NCBI GenBank assembly: GCA_014706385.1 | Contig: JACGZH010000016.1 | Span: 1-37,974, forward strand | Source: Phaffia rhodozyma | Lineage: Eukaryota > Basidiomycota > Tremellomycetes > Cystofilobasidiales > Mrakiaceae | Length of the DNA: 37,974 nucleotides | Direction: 5' to 3' | Shown here: in pieces, positions 1 to 6,644 of the stretch | Position numbering within the stretch: the stretch's first letter is position 1 | How the letters are laid out: every line of letters begins with the position of its first letter | The notes under the pieces: model-generated | Database searches by the model: none | Seen by the model: the letters and a program-made list of their open reading frames with translations, nothing else | Told to the model about the DNA's origin: nothing | Translations under genes and position numbers: made by a program

Positions 1-133
1 TGAGTGAGAATGTGAGTGAGAAGGTGGGTGAGAATGTGGGTGTACACGTGAGACGCTTGGTATGCTGGCGGGCTGTAGAGTGTGGACTGTATGCGCAGGG
101 TATAGGACTGATGTATGTGGACCCTCCATCAAC

Positions 134-206
134 GGGATGTTCGTTATAATGGTTATTATTCCAGATTTCCATTCTGGAGACAGGTGTTCGATTCACCTAC
201 ATCTCA
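134..206 (+). tRNA. trnG-UCC: tRNA-Gly(TCC)
   Basis: Elongator glycine tRNA. The anticodon stem CCAGA/TCTGG closes a seven-base loop with anticodon TCC at 168-170. Acceptor GGGATGT pairs with ACATCTC (one G-T), A73 follows, and there is no intron or encoded CCA. The B box reads GTTCGATTC. A T5 run from 207 is the likely Pol III stop. This copy has one extra T in the D arm that copies 2-4 lack. The TCC reading rests on the clean 5-bp stem. Confidence 0.9.
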
Positions 207-372
207 TTTTTGTCATTTTTTTTTGTGCGCGTGGCGGGGGCGGAGGCGGTGGCAGTACAAGACACTGGCGGACGGCGGCAAGACTCTGAGGCACACGACC
301 GGGGCGTGGGAGGGGCTAGTTGGGTGGCGGCGTTGGTGTCTAGGGGTACGGGCCGGGCTGGGGACTATAACC

Positions 373-466
373 GCCCTGTTAGCTCAATCGGTAGAGCGTC
401 AGACTCTTACCCAGTCTCTTGACAGTTGGCATCTGAAGGCTGGGGGTTCGACCCCCCCATGGGGCT
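373..466 (+). tRNA. trnK-CUU: tRNA-Lys(CTT), 21-nt intron
   Basis: Lysine tRNA reading AAG. Acceptor GCCCTGT pairs with ATGGGGC; the D arm is GCTC/GAGC; the anticodon stem TCAGA/TCTGA is split by an intron at 410-430, after A37. The anticodon CTT is at 406-408. The T arm is five G-C pairs around TTCGACC. The base after the acceptor stem is T. The T5 stop starts at 474. It is the only lysine tRNA in the unit; no TTT isoacceptor is present. Confidence 0.93.
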
Positions 467-687
467 AGCTTCGTTTTTGTGTGTCGGTGTTGTGATTTTT
501 TGTTTCTGTTTCTGTTTCTGTTTTCGTTCTTTGTGTTTTTGTTTGCTGGCTTGGTGTGCGCTTGGTGGCCGTCGACGGTGGAAGGGGTGCATGGAGGGTT
601 GAACAGAGGTGAGAGGTGGGTCGGCTGGTGGGTCGCGCGGGCATGTCTGACGATCTGGGCTGGTAGCACGGACAGACAGACACACAC

Positions 688-760
688 GGGGATTTAGCTC
701 AGTTGGCAGAGCGCAATCTTAGCATGGTTGAGGTCGTGAGTTCGATTCTTACAATCTCCA
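688..760 (+). tRNA. trnA-AGC: tRNA-Ala(AGC)
   Basis: Alanine tRNA with anticodon AGC at 721-723 (A34 is usually converted to inosine, reading GCU/GCC/GCA). The acceptor GGGGATT/AATCTCC contains the G3-T70 wobble that alanyl-tRNA synthetase recognises, with A73. The D arm is GCTC/GAGC and the anticodon stem CAATC/GGTTG. No intron. The T6 stop is at 762-767. Confidence 0.95.
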
Positions 761-965
761 CTTTTTTGTGTCGTTTTTGTGTTTTTTGTGTTTTTTGGTA
801 GTCTTTTTTTTTTTCCGCCCCGCTGCCTTTTTGCACTCTCTTCTTTCGCTCTGCTCCTCTCGGTCATGCTCCGTCCTGCCCACCACATCACACACCATGT
901 GTTGCACCGAGACAGGCCGGCTGCTGCGAGCACACTGGCCGACCGGCCGGACAGGCCTTCATCCA

Positions 966-1058
966 GGTGAGGTGGCCGAGTGGTCTAAGGCGCTGTGTTA
1001 AGGCTCTTTCTATGCCCCGCAGTCAGTAATGGCGCGAGTTCGAATCTCGCCCTCATCA
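966..1058 (+). tRNA. trnL-AAG: tRNA-Leu(AAG), 13-nt intron
   Basis: Class II leucine tRNA. Acceptor GGTGAGG/CCTCATC with A73; A box TGGCCGAGTGG; anticodon stem CTGTG/CGCAG; anticodon AAG at 1000-1002. The intron at 1004-1016 follows G37. The variable arm is about 11 nt, and the T arm is GCGAG/CTCGC. A T4 run at 1060-1063 is the stop. It is closely related in stem and variable-arm sequence to Leu(TAG) further on, suggesting duplication followed by anticodon change. Confidence 0.93.
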
Positions 1059-1229
1059 CTTTTGTCCGGCCGGCACGGGCCGTGCCTCTCGGGTCTGCTG
1101 GCCGGGCTGTGCTCTCAGGTGCGGTGCCATGGTAGTATGATGCCACGTTGCAACACTGCCACACCCCCTTGCTGTCTGCCGGTCCGTTTGGACTGTGACT
1201 GACTGAATGAACAGACCGTACAGCATCCA

Positions 1230-1298
1230 ACAGCTGTGGTGAAATGGTATCATTGGTGCTTGCCATGCACTAGGCCGGGGTCGATTCCCGCGGTTGTA
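1230..1298 (+). tRNA. trnG-GCC: tRNA-Gly(GCC), copy with T-arm deletions
   Basis: Glycine tRNA with anticodon GCC at 1262-1264 in the loop TTGCCAT, closed by GGTGC/GCACT. Acceptor ACAGCTG pairs with CGGTTGT (three wobbles), A73. No intron. T9 stop at 1302-1310. Compared with copies 2-4 (71 nt), this copy lacks one T and one C in the T arm, so the B box is damaged; sequencing error and real decay cannot be told apart here. Confidence 0.85.
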
Positions 1299-1486
1299 TC
1301 CTTTTTTTTTCTCGTCCCACACACCGATCGGCTCTGTGCTGGCGGGTGCACATCTGCCGATCGTCCGTGTTCGGTCTCCGCTGGTGCGATGATGGTGTGT
1401 GCTGCCGTTCGGACGAGCAGTGCGTCTGTGCCGACACAGGGGCAGGACACGAAGGACGTACCGACGCGCTCGGTGGACACCAACCG

Positions 1487-1559
1487 TCCTTCTTAGCTCA
1501 GTTGGTAGAGCGCGACACTAGTAATGTCGAGGTCAGTCGTTCAAATCGGCTAGCAGGAA
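1487..1559 (+). tRNA. trnT-AGU: tRNA-Thr(AGT)
   Basis: Threonine tRNA with anticodon AGT at 1520-1522 in loop CTAGTAA, stem CGACA/TGTCG. D arm GCTC/GAGC, T arm AGTCG/CGGCT. The acceptor TCCTTCT/AGCAGGA has a T5 x C68 mismatch that is present in all four copies, so it is not a random read error. No intron. T7 stop at 1568-1574. Confidence 0.88.
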
Positions 1560-1754
1560 CATTCTTCTTTTTTTATTCTCCGTTCATTTCCGTTCATTTC
1601 TTCTTCTTCTTTTTCTGTTGTATCCTTCCCTGTCGCCCGGCGGGCGTCTGGTCGACGCGTGCTCGTTAGGGTTCCGCACAAAGCACAGCACCAACCACAC
1701 CACACACCACAAACGACACCAAAAACAACACCACAAACGCAGGGAAAGCATGCT

Positions 1755-1853
1755 GGTGAAGTGGCCGAGTGGTCTAAGGCGCTGTGTTTAGGTCTCTCTT
1801 CCGAGTCCAGACCGCAGTCAGTAATGGCGCGAGTTCAAATCTCGTCTTCATCA
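1755..1853 (+). tRNA. trnL-UAG: tRNA-Leu(TAG), 19-nt intron
   Basis: Class II leucine tRNA. Acceptor GGTGAAG/CTTCATC with A73; anticodon stem CTGTG/CGCAG as in Leu(AAG); anticodon TAG at 1789-1791; intron 1793-1811 after G37. The T arm is GCGAG/CTCGT. T4 stop at 1858-1861. Only 38 nt separate it from the next gene, Ala(CGC), the tightest spacing in the unit. Confidence 0.93.
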
Positions 1854-1891
1854 TTCCTTTTGTCCGGCCGGGGGGGCAGGGCAGGGCAGCT

Positions 1892-1973
1892 GGGGATTTA
1901 GGCTAGTTGGTAAACTGGACGCTTCGCACTGTCGATCATGTGTCATTCCTGGGTTCGATTCCCGGAGTCTCCA
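1892..1973 (+). tRNA. trnA-CGC: tRNA-Ala(CGC), 10-nt intron
   Basis: Alanine tRNA with anticodon CGC at 1925-1927. The acceptor GGGGATT/AGTCTCC keeps the G3-T70 alanine identity pair and A73. The anticodon stem GACGC/GTGTC is interrupted by a 10-nt intron at 1929-1938. The D stem GGCT/AACT contains a C-A mismatch in all copies, so folding is weaker than usual. T5 stop at 1978-1982. Confidence 0.88.
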
Positions 1974-2130
1974 TCTCTTTTTGGTGTGTTTCGGTGTGTT
2001 TTGTTTTATCTTGGCGTATTTGATTTCGTTGCATTTCATATGGCATGTTGTGTGTCGTGTTCTGTGTGTCTTCTCTTGGTCTGCTGCCCACCGGCTTGTG
2101 CTCACCGCTCACCGAGCGGCGTCCATCCAA

Positions 2131-2241
2131 GGCCGTTTGGCGGAGTGGTCTAACGCGGTAGCCTCGAACGAGTCCCCTCTGTGGGACGACGCGACAGCTA
2201 CTCTTCTCTGAAGGCGTAGGGTTCAAATCCTACAGCGGTCG
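2131..2241 (+). tRNA. trnS-CGA: tRNA-Ser(CGA), 27-nt intron
   Basis: Class II serine tRNA. Acceptor GGCCGTT/AGCGGTC, G73; anticodon stem GTAGC/GCTAC; anticodon CGA at 2165-2167; intron 2169-2195, which holds its own GTCCC/GGGAC hairpin. The variable arm folds as CTTC-TCT-GAAG, typical of serine. T-runs begin just downstream. This copy has one extra G in the T stem relative to copies 2-4. Confidence 0.92.
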
Positions 2242-2382
2242 TCCTTTCTCTTTTTCTTTTGCCCACTTCCGTTCTCTCTGCCTTCTGTCGCGTCGATCCT
2301 TCCTTGCTGTCTGTGTTTGCTGTCTCCGCATGCTCACACCCCGCCAGGCAGAGAGACAGACGGGCTGACGGGCTGCCATCGT

Positions 2383-2477
2383 GCGTGATTGGTGTAGTGG
2401 TATCACGCCAAGTTTGGGCACACTTTCTGCCGTGCACATCTCTTGGAGGTCTTCGGTTCAATCCCGGAATCCGAGCC
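2383..2477 (+). tRNA. trnP-UGG: tRNA-Pro(TGG), 22-nt intron
   Basis: Proline tRNA with anticodon TGG at 2415-2417. The anticodon stem CCAAG/CTTGG is split by an intron at 2419-2440. Consensus acceptor is GCGTGAT/ATCGCGC with C73, but here the 3' strand reads ATCCGAGC, an insertion plus change that breaks the pairing; copies 2-4 are intact. T5 stop at 2478-2482. Confidence 0.88.
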
Positions 2478-2951
2478 TTTTTGTTCGGCCCGTCTGGGCG
2501 GGTGGCGTGGTCGGTGTAGGGTTACTTGCTGTGTCAGTTGCTGGGTTGATGGGAGGTCATAGGATTACAGAAATGCGTCCGCGGTTACATATGATGGGTA
2601 CTCTTTTTTTGCGTGGGGAAGAGAAAGGGGGGGGAGGGGGAAGGGGGAGGGAAGAGGGGGGAAGAGGGGAAGAGGGGGGAAAGGAGGGGGGAAAAGAGGG
2701 GGGCCCTCTTTCCCTTCTTTTCCCTTTTTCCTTTTTTTTCTTTTCTTCTTTTTTTTCTTTTTTCTTCTTTTTTTTTCTGTCAACGATAGATGCATCAATA
2801 TAGAAAGAGAAAAAGACATATGGCAGAAAGACAACAGCATAACAATGGCAACACAGTAAAAACATAGCGAGAACACAACGAGAACACAACCATGCAATGC
2901 AATGCACCAGCAACACAGTGTCAACACAACAGAAAGACCAAAACAAAAGAA
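2478..2951. other. Gene-free spacer with low-complexity tract
   Basis: The longest gap in the unit. I find no B box or cloverleaf on either strand. It holds a degenerate telomere-like octamer TAGGGTTA at 2517, a long purine/pyrimidine tract, and an A-rich stretch with short AACACA-type repeats leading to the minus-strand Arg(ACG) gene. Confidence 0.8.
2615..2778. repeat. Homopurine run followed by homopyrimidine run
   Basis: An unbroken purine run (2615-2703) meets an unbroken pyrimidine run (2704-2778) around the palindrome GGGCCC. At the same place copies 2-4 have only pyrimidines on this strand. The purine half therefore looks like an opposite-strand copy of the tract: a fold-back sequencing or assembly artefact, or a local inversion. 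Confidence 0.85.
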
Positions 2952-3107
2952 GGCAAAGATCCTCGTAGTCAGACGCCTTACCGCTGGGCCACTCGGCCAG
3001 AGCGAATGGGTGGTGGGACCACTAGACCAAGACGGGGTTCGAACCCGCGATTTCCTGATGCATACAAGCTGGCAGCCGGCCATGACGACCGTTCCACCAT
3101 CTTTGCC
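2952..3107 (-). tRNA. trnR-ACG: Permuted tRNA-Arg(ACG) gene
   Basis: Arginine tRNA gene whose halves are swapped. Reading the minus strand: a 48-nt leader (3107-3060), the 3' half nt 38-73 (3059-3024: TCAGG, T arm GCGGG-TTCGAAC-CCCGT, CTTGGTC), a 25-nt linker (3023-2999), the 5' half nt 1-37 (2998-2963: GGCCGAG, A box TGGCCCAGCGG, D stem GCC/GGC, TCTGA, anticodon ACG at 2964-2966), and an 11-nt trailer. The acceptor GGCCGAG/CTTGGTC pairs 7 of 7 and the anticodon stem TCTGA/TCAGG 5 of 5 (wobbles included). Leader start GGCAAAGAT is the exact complement of trailer end ATCTTTGCC. T4 runs follow the trailer, so one Pol III transcript could cover both halves. Known permuted tRNAs mature through a circular intermediate; that this one does is inference. 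Confidence 0.88.
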
Positions 3108-3292
3108 TTTAGCTTTCGTCTGGTTGTGTGGATGTATGGCCAAGTGGATGTGTGGGCGTTGGCTCTGCTAGGGTTATCCGAGGCGGTGGGCGTCCGGCCG
3201 ATCCGTCCGATCGCCCATCGGATATCGGACGTCGGACGTCGGACGTCGAGCCCCGGAGTACGGAGCCCGGCGGAGAAAAGGCCGTGTCGATC

Positions 3293-3376
3293 GGTCGCCT
3301 GGTCTAGTGGTATGACGCTTGCTTCACATCTCACCCGGTGCGCAATAGGTCGCCAGTTCGATCCTGGCGGTGACCA
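3293..3376 (+). tRNA. trnV-CAC: tRNA-Val(CAC), 12-nt intron
   Basis: Valine tRNA reading GUG. Acceptor GGTCGCC/GGTGACC, A73; D arm GTC/GAC; anticodon stem CTTGC/GCAAT, with the outer C27 x T43 unpaired in every copy; anticodon CAC at 3325-3327; intron 3329-3340. T arm GCCAG/CTGGC. T5 stop at 3384-3388. A lone plus-strand gene between minus-strand neighbours. Confidence 0.9.
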
Positions 3377-3596
3377 TGACGTCTTTTTGCCCTCAGCACA
3401 CGGCCACGATGGACAGACCGAGAGAAGCCATCGCAAGATAAGATGCATGATAAGATACACAGCCAGCCGACAGAGATGGCAGATAAGATCGACAGACACG
3501 ATCGATCGGCAAGAAAGAAAGAAGATAAGATGGCGATAAAGACAAAAGACAAAAGACAAAAGATACAAGATAAAAGCCAGGTCGGCAAAAAGACAA

Positions 3597-3698
3597 GGCG
3601 CGATCCCGGGATTGAACCGAGGACCTCCGTCAGACACGTGTTTCATGCGAGCCAGCAAAGCCCGAAGAGACGGCGTGATACCACTACACCAATCCCGC
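3597..3698 (-). tRNA. trnP-CGG: tRNA-Pro(CGG), 28-nt intron, 2-nt insertion
   Basis: Proline tRNA with anticodon CGG at 3662-3664 (minus strand) and an intron at 3633-3660. The consensus anticodon stem is CCGTC/GACGG, but this copy has two extra bases next to the loop. The acceptor GCGGGAT/ATCGCGC has a G4 x G69 mismatch also seen in copy 4; C73. The A5 run at 3587-3591 is the stop on this strand. Related in sequence to Pro(TGG) and Pro(AGG). Confidence 0.85.
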
Positions 3699-3776
3699 CA
3701 GTGATCGCACAGGCCTGGCCGGTCAGTTTGTCGGTCTCCAGCCGGCCGTCCGTCCGTCCGTCCGGGAGGCAAAAGA

Positions 3777-3874
3777 TACTCCATATGAGGTTCGAACTCA
3801 TGATCCTTGTTAAGCACTAGAGGCACGGACGGCAACCTATAAGAACAATGCGATAACCACTTCGCCAATGGAGT
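3777..3874 (-). tRNA. trnI-UAU: tRNA-Ile(TAT), 25-nt intron
   Basis: Isoleucine tRNA for AUA; tRNA-Ile(UAU) commonly carries an intron in eukaryotes. Acceptor ACTCCAT/ATGGAGT pairs perfectly; D arm GCGA/TCGC; anticodon stem TTGTT/AACAA; anticodon TAT at 3839-3841; intron 3813-3837; T arm ATGAG/CTCAT; A73. An A4 run at 3771-3774 ends it. The sequence is the same in all four copies. Confidence 0.95.
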
Positions 3875-4036
3875 AAAGGTAAGCGTCGGTGGAAAAAGAC
3901 GAGACAGGACGAGACAGGACGAGACAGGACGAGAGAAGGCCGCACCGGACGGCACACGCCAGACCGGGCCGAGTCCGACAGAAGACGGCACAGGCGGCAG
4001 GAGGAAGGACGGGAAAAAGAGGGCAAAAAAAAGGAA

Positions 4037-4119
4037 AGGTCCTACTCAGATTCGAACTGGGGATTCGAGAAGGTGAGTCAATCAGAATCTCGCGTGATAA
4101 CCAACTTCACCATAGAACC
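4037..4119 (-). tRNA. trnQ-CUG: tRNA-Gln(CTG), 10-nt intron
   Basis: Glutamine tRNA reading CAG. Acceptor GGTTCTA/TAGGACC with T73, as in other eukaryotic glutamine tRNAs; D arm GTGA/TCAC; anticodon stem CGAGA/TCTCG; anticodon CTG at 4083-4085; intron 4072-4081. The T stem CCCAG/CTGAG has one C-A mismatch in all copies. A8 stop at 4025-4032. No TTG isoacceptor is present. Confidence 0.92.
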
Positions 4120-4311
4120 GGTCGTTGTCGGCCTATTGCCCTCGCGAGTCTCGTTCCGGCGGTGTGTCCGCTGGCAAGGGTCCGTCGGCGCGTGTCCGCT
4201 GGCAGGTGTGCTTACATCGCTGGCCGACCTGTCCGCCCGCCGCACGTGGCCCGGCCGGCATGACACGCACGGCCGACCCGATACACACAGCGGACATCGG
4301 AGCAAAAAGCA

Positions 4312-4384
4312 AGCCCAAACGCGGATTTGAACCACGGACCTCACCGTTACGAGCGGCGCACTATAACCACTTAGCTATTCGGGC
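4312..4384 (-). tRNA. trnT-CGU: tRNA-Thr(CGT)
   Basis: Threonine tRNA reading ACG. Acceptor GCCCGAA/TTTGGGC; D arm GCTA/TAGT; anticodon stem CGCCG/CGGTG; anticodon CGT at 4349-4351 in loop CTCGTAA; T arm CGTGG/CCGCG. No intron; T follows the acceptor. A5 stop at 4304-4308. Same sequence in all four copies. Confidence 0.93.
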
Positions 4385-4535
4385 CTGGTGCCCGTCGCCC
4401 GGTCGTGTTGTCTCTAACGGTGTTGGTGTGTCGATGTGTTGGTGTACCGGTGTGGTCAGGACCCGGCCCACACCGTCCGCTCGGCCAGACGTAGCCCATC
4501 GAGGTCGACCGCCGGGGCGGCTGGGCAGTCAACGT

Positions 4536-4622
4536 GCCTGGGTAGTTTAGTGGTAAAACGTAGGTCTCATACCGTCACCCGAGTGTGATCCTCAGCCGCG
4601 AGTTCGATTCTCGCTCTGGGCA
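4536..4622 (+). tRNA. trnM-CAU: Elongator tRNA-Met(CAT), 16-nt intron
   Basis: Methionine elongator tRNA. Acceptor GCCTGGG/TCTGGGC, A73; anticodon CAT at 4568-4570; intron 4572-4587. The anticodon stem TAGGT/TCCTC carries a T31 x T39 mismatch, also found in the animal elongator methionine tRNA, plus an unpaired outer T27 x C43. T arm GCGAG/CTCGC. T8 stop at 4627-4634. A Glu(CTC) reading fails because no 3' stem fits. Confidence 0.85.
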
Positions 4623-4870
4623 ACCCTTTTTTTTCCTCTTTTGCTGTGTTTCCCATCCTTCCTGATGGTTGGTGGGCGGCCGGGCTGGGCCAGGCGGAGG
4701 TGCGGTCGGATCCGGCCGTCAGATGGGCTGAGCATGACGGCAGTGGAAGTGGAAGTGGCGGCGGTGGCGGTGGCGGTGGCGTCGGCAGTGCTGATGACGA
4801 CGACGACTGCTGCTGCGCAGAGTCCGCTTGGACGAGAATCTATCCGGACAAACGGTGCTGGCACCATACC

Positions 4871-4957
4871 CGCCGCTTAGCTCATCTGGAAGAGCGTTGG
4901 TTTGTAAAGGATACACTTGTTCACCGAAGGCACTCGGTTCGATCCCGAGAGCGGCGA
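4871..4957 (+). tRNA. trnY-GUA: tRNA-Tyr(GTA), 14-nt intron
   Basis: Tyrosine tRNA, with the C1-G72 pair that marks eukaryotic tyrosine tRNAs. Acceptor CGCCGCT/AGCGGCG, A73; D arm GCTC/GAGC; anticodon stem TTGGT/ACCGA; anticodon GTA at 4904-4906; intron 4908-4921; T arm CTCGG/CCGAG. T7 stop at 4963-4969. Same in all copies. Confidence 0.94.
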
Positions 4958-5179
4958 TCTTGTTTTTTTGCCTTTTGCTTTTTGTTCTTTTTTGTTCTTT
5001 TTTTTCTGCCTTGTGGCTGCTTCCTCTTTGACTGCTAGGGTTCCTGCCTTCGGTCCAGTCCGGTCGCTCTCACGCAGCATGCGCACTGTCTCGGCCAGAC
5101 GGGCGATGCGACCGATGACGTTCTCCCAGCTGCTGCTGCCGATGTAGTGGTCACCGGGGCAGGGCAAGCGATCATATCT

Positions 5180-5278
5180 GGCCGATTGGTGTAGTGGCTA
5201 TCACAGCAGTTTTCGGTACTCGTCCGCAAGGTCGTCTTCGCTCGCTGCTGGTCGTCGGTTCGATCCCGACATCGGTCT
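5180..5278 (+). tRNA. trnR-UCG: tRNA-Arg(TCG), 26-nt intron
   Basis: Arginine tRNA. Acceptor GGCCGAT/ATCGGTC; D arm GTG/CAC with GGC in the loop; T arm GTCGG/CCGAC. Counting from the D arm puts the stem at GCAGT/GCTGC and the anticodon TCG at 5213-5215, G37, intron 5217-5242. Shifting the stem by one base would give Glu(TTC), but then base 26 has no place and a clean Glu(TTC) gene exists elsewhere. T5 stop at 5289-5293. Confidence 0.8.
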
Positions 5279-5504
5279 AAATGTTCACTTTTTGTGTCCC
5301 CCTTTCTTTTTTGCCCTCTTTTTTGCCCTCCTTTTTGCCCTTCTTTTTCTCTGCACGCTCTCTCTGCACTCTGTTTCTATCGGCCGTTGTGTGGGTCACT
5401 GTCTGTCCGACCGGTCTGGCCTGTGTGCGCGTGTCCACCACGGTCGAGCCAGGTCGACACAGCTCCCTGTGGTGGGGCAGGCAGACGGGCGGGAAAACAA
5501 AAAA

Positions 5505-5578
5505 AGACCCATACCCGACTTGAACGGATGACCTCAAGATTTGGAATCTTGCGCTGCTACCAACTGAGCTAATGGGTC
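5505..5578 (-). tRNA. trnW-CCA: tRNA-Trp(CCA)
   Basis: Tryptophan tRNA. Acceptor GACCCAT/ATGGGTC is perfect; anticodon stem CAAGA/TCTTG; anticodon CCA at 5542-5544; T arm ATCCG/CGGGT. The D arm reads GCT...AGC with an enlarged loop because of an extra C compared with the usual GAGC. No intron. The A-run from 5499 gives the stop. Same in all copies. Confidence 0.93.
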
Positions 5579-5737
5579 GCTTGCCCGGGGCCTCCGTGCC
5601 CAGAGGTATGTTCGAGCGCCCGGCTGGCTGCCGTACAGACGTGGCACCATGCGGCCGGCTTGCCAGGCCTCCAGCACGGACGGCCGGAGACGGGGGGCCA
5701 GGGAAAAAACCGAGGGAAAACGAGCAAAAAGACAATG

Positions 5738-5812
5738 TTGCCAAGGCCCGTCTCGATCATGGCCGACCTCCGTGTTATGAGCCCGGCGCGCTTCCCACTG
5801 CGCTACTTGGCA
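5738..5812 (-). tRNA. trniM-CAU: Initiator tRNA-Met(CAT), altered copy
   Basis: Initiator methionine tRNA, anticodon CAT at 5777-5779. Copies 2-4 show the initiator marks: three G-C pairs at the base of the anticodon stem (CCGGG/CCCGG) and a T loop ATCGAGA with A54 and A60. The acceptor TGCCAAG/CTTGGCA starts with T1-A72 instead of the usual A1-T72. This copy has an extra D-loop base, a change in the anticodon stem (C40 to A) and a rearranged T stem, so it may be non-functional or mis-sequenced. Confidence 0.85.
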
Positions 5813-6027
5813 TTGATGGGAGACCATGGCTGAGGAGTGTGTATGTGGTGTCGGCCGCAGGTCAACGTGCCGTGGTCGATGTCAGTGTACGACGTCAGTG
5901 TCGATGCCAGTGCCAGCACCAGTGTCATTACCAGATGCCAGTGTCAATGCCAGTCACACCATCGACTGTGCGACCAGACGGCTACACCCTGGCCATTGTT
6001 CTGCCGGTTGTGGCCTGACAGTCATCG

Positions 6028-6101
6028 GATCGATTAGCTCAGTTGGTTAGAGCGTGGTGCTAATAACGCCAAGGTCGCGGGTTCGACCCCCTCATTGATC
6101 A
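6028..6101 (+). tRNA. trnI-AAU: tRNA-Ile(AAT)
   Basis: Isoleucine tRNA with anticodon AAT at 6062-6064 (inosine expected). Acceptor GATCGAT/ATTGATC, A73; D arm GCTC/GAGC; anticodon stem TGGTG/CGCCA; T stem GCGGG/CCCTC with one C-T mismatch in all copies. No intron. T5 stop at 6103-6107. Confidence 0.93.
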
Positions 6102-6358
6102 CTTTTTCTTTCTTTTTCTAATTTTCGCCATCTTTTTTTGCCATCTTTTTGCACCCCTCCTGTTCTCGACACCGTTGCGGTCTGTGTGGCATTGTTGTCG
6201 ACTGGCACGCTCCATGGTGAGCGATGCAGTGTTGTGACGGTGTGACGATGTGGTGGTGCGGTGGCGACGATGGGAACGCAGATATACACCCGGCTGTGCT
6301 GGACAGTGTCCGACCAGACATGGGCCTATGGTGTCTGGGCTGGGCTGGGAGGCATCGT

Positions 6359-6447
6359 GCATGCTTGGTGTAGTGGTATCGCGCCATGTTAGGGTCTTTT
6401 GCGCCTTGTCTCATGGAGGTCCTCAGTTCAAATCCTGGGAGCGTGCC
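6359..6447 (+). tRNA. trnP-AGG: tRNA-Pro(AGG), 16-nt intron
   Basis: Proline tRNA with anticodon AGG at 6391-6393. Acceptor GCATGCT/AGCGTGC, C73; anticodon stem CCATG/CATGG; intron 6395-6410, one T longer than in copies 2-4. One extra A sits in the T loop of this copy. T6 stop at 6448-6453. All three proline genes of the unit have introns. Confidence 0.9.
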
Positions 6448-6644
6448 TTTTTTCCTTTTCCTTTCGTTCTTTGTTTCCTTTTCCCGAGCGCTTCCTGTCG
6501 CTCTTCGTTGTTTTCTGCCACTTTTCACTCACTTTTTGCCACTCTCCGCCACTTTCCTCGGCAGCAGACAAGCGATGTGTGCACCCGGTGGAGACGTCTC
6601 TGACGCATGGACAAGGTGTCTGGACACGGATGACAGCCATCAAG

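Noticed and set aside
3024..3107. Conventional tRNA reading of the leader plus 3' half of the Arg(ACG) locus, using TGGTGGAACGG as A box
   Set aside because: The acceptor would contain an A-G mismatch and no anticodon stem can be formed, while the permuted reading pairs every stem.
2952..3107. Permuted gene as an assembly artefact joining two ordinary gene fragments
   Set aside because: All four units carry the same 156 nt without a difference, although they differ elsewhere, and the 9-bp leader-trailer complementarity would not arise from a random join.
2978..3991. Open frame of 337 codons on the minus strand
   Set aside because: It crosses Arg(ACG), Val(CAC), Pro(CGG) and Ile(TAT); indels between units destroy the frame, which a real gene would not tolerate.
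4641..4880. Gly-rich then Asp-rich frame between Met and Tyr
   Set aside because: It arises from GGC and GAC triplet repeats; repeat number differs between units (24040-24120, 33600-33670), and no start context or domain supports a protein.
5180..5278. Glu(TTC) instead of Arg(TCG)
   Set aside because: A one-base shift also gives a 5-bp stem, but it breaks the spacing from the D arm, and a perfect Glu(TTC) gene is present at 8820-8892.
5610..5630. B-box-like GTTCGAGCG in the spacer after Trp
   Set aside because: It exists only in unit 1 through a local change; there is no A box, acceptor or anticodon arm around it.
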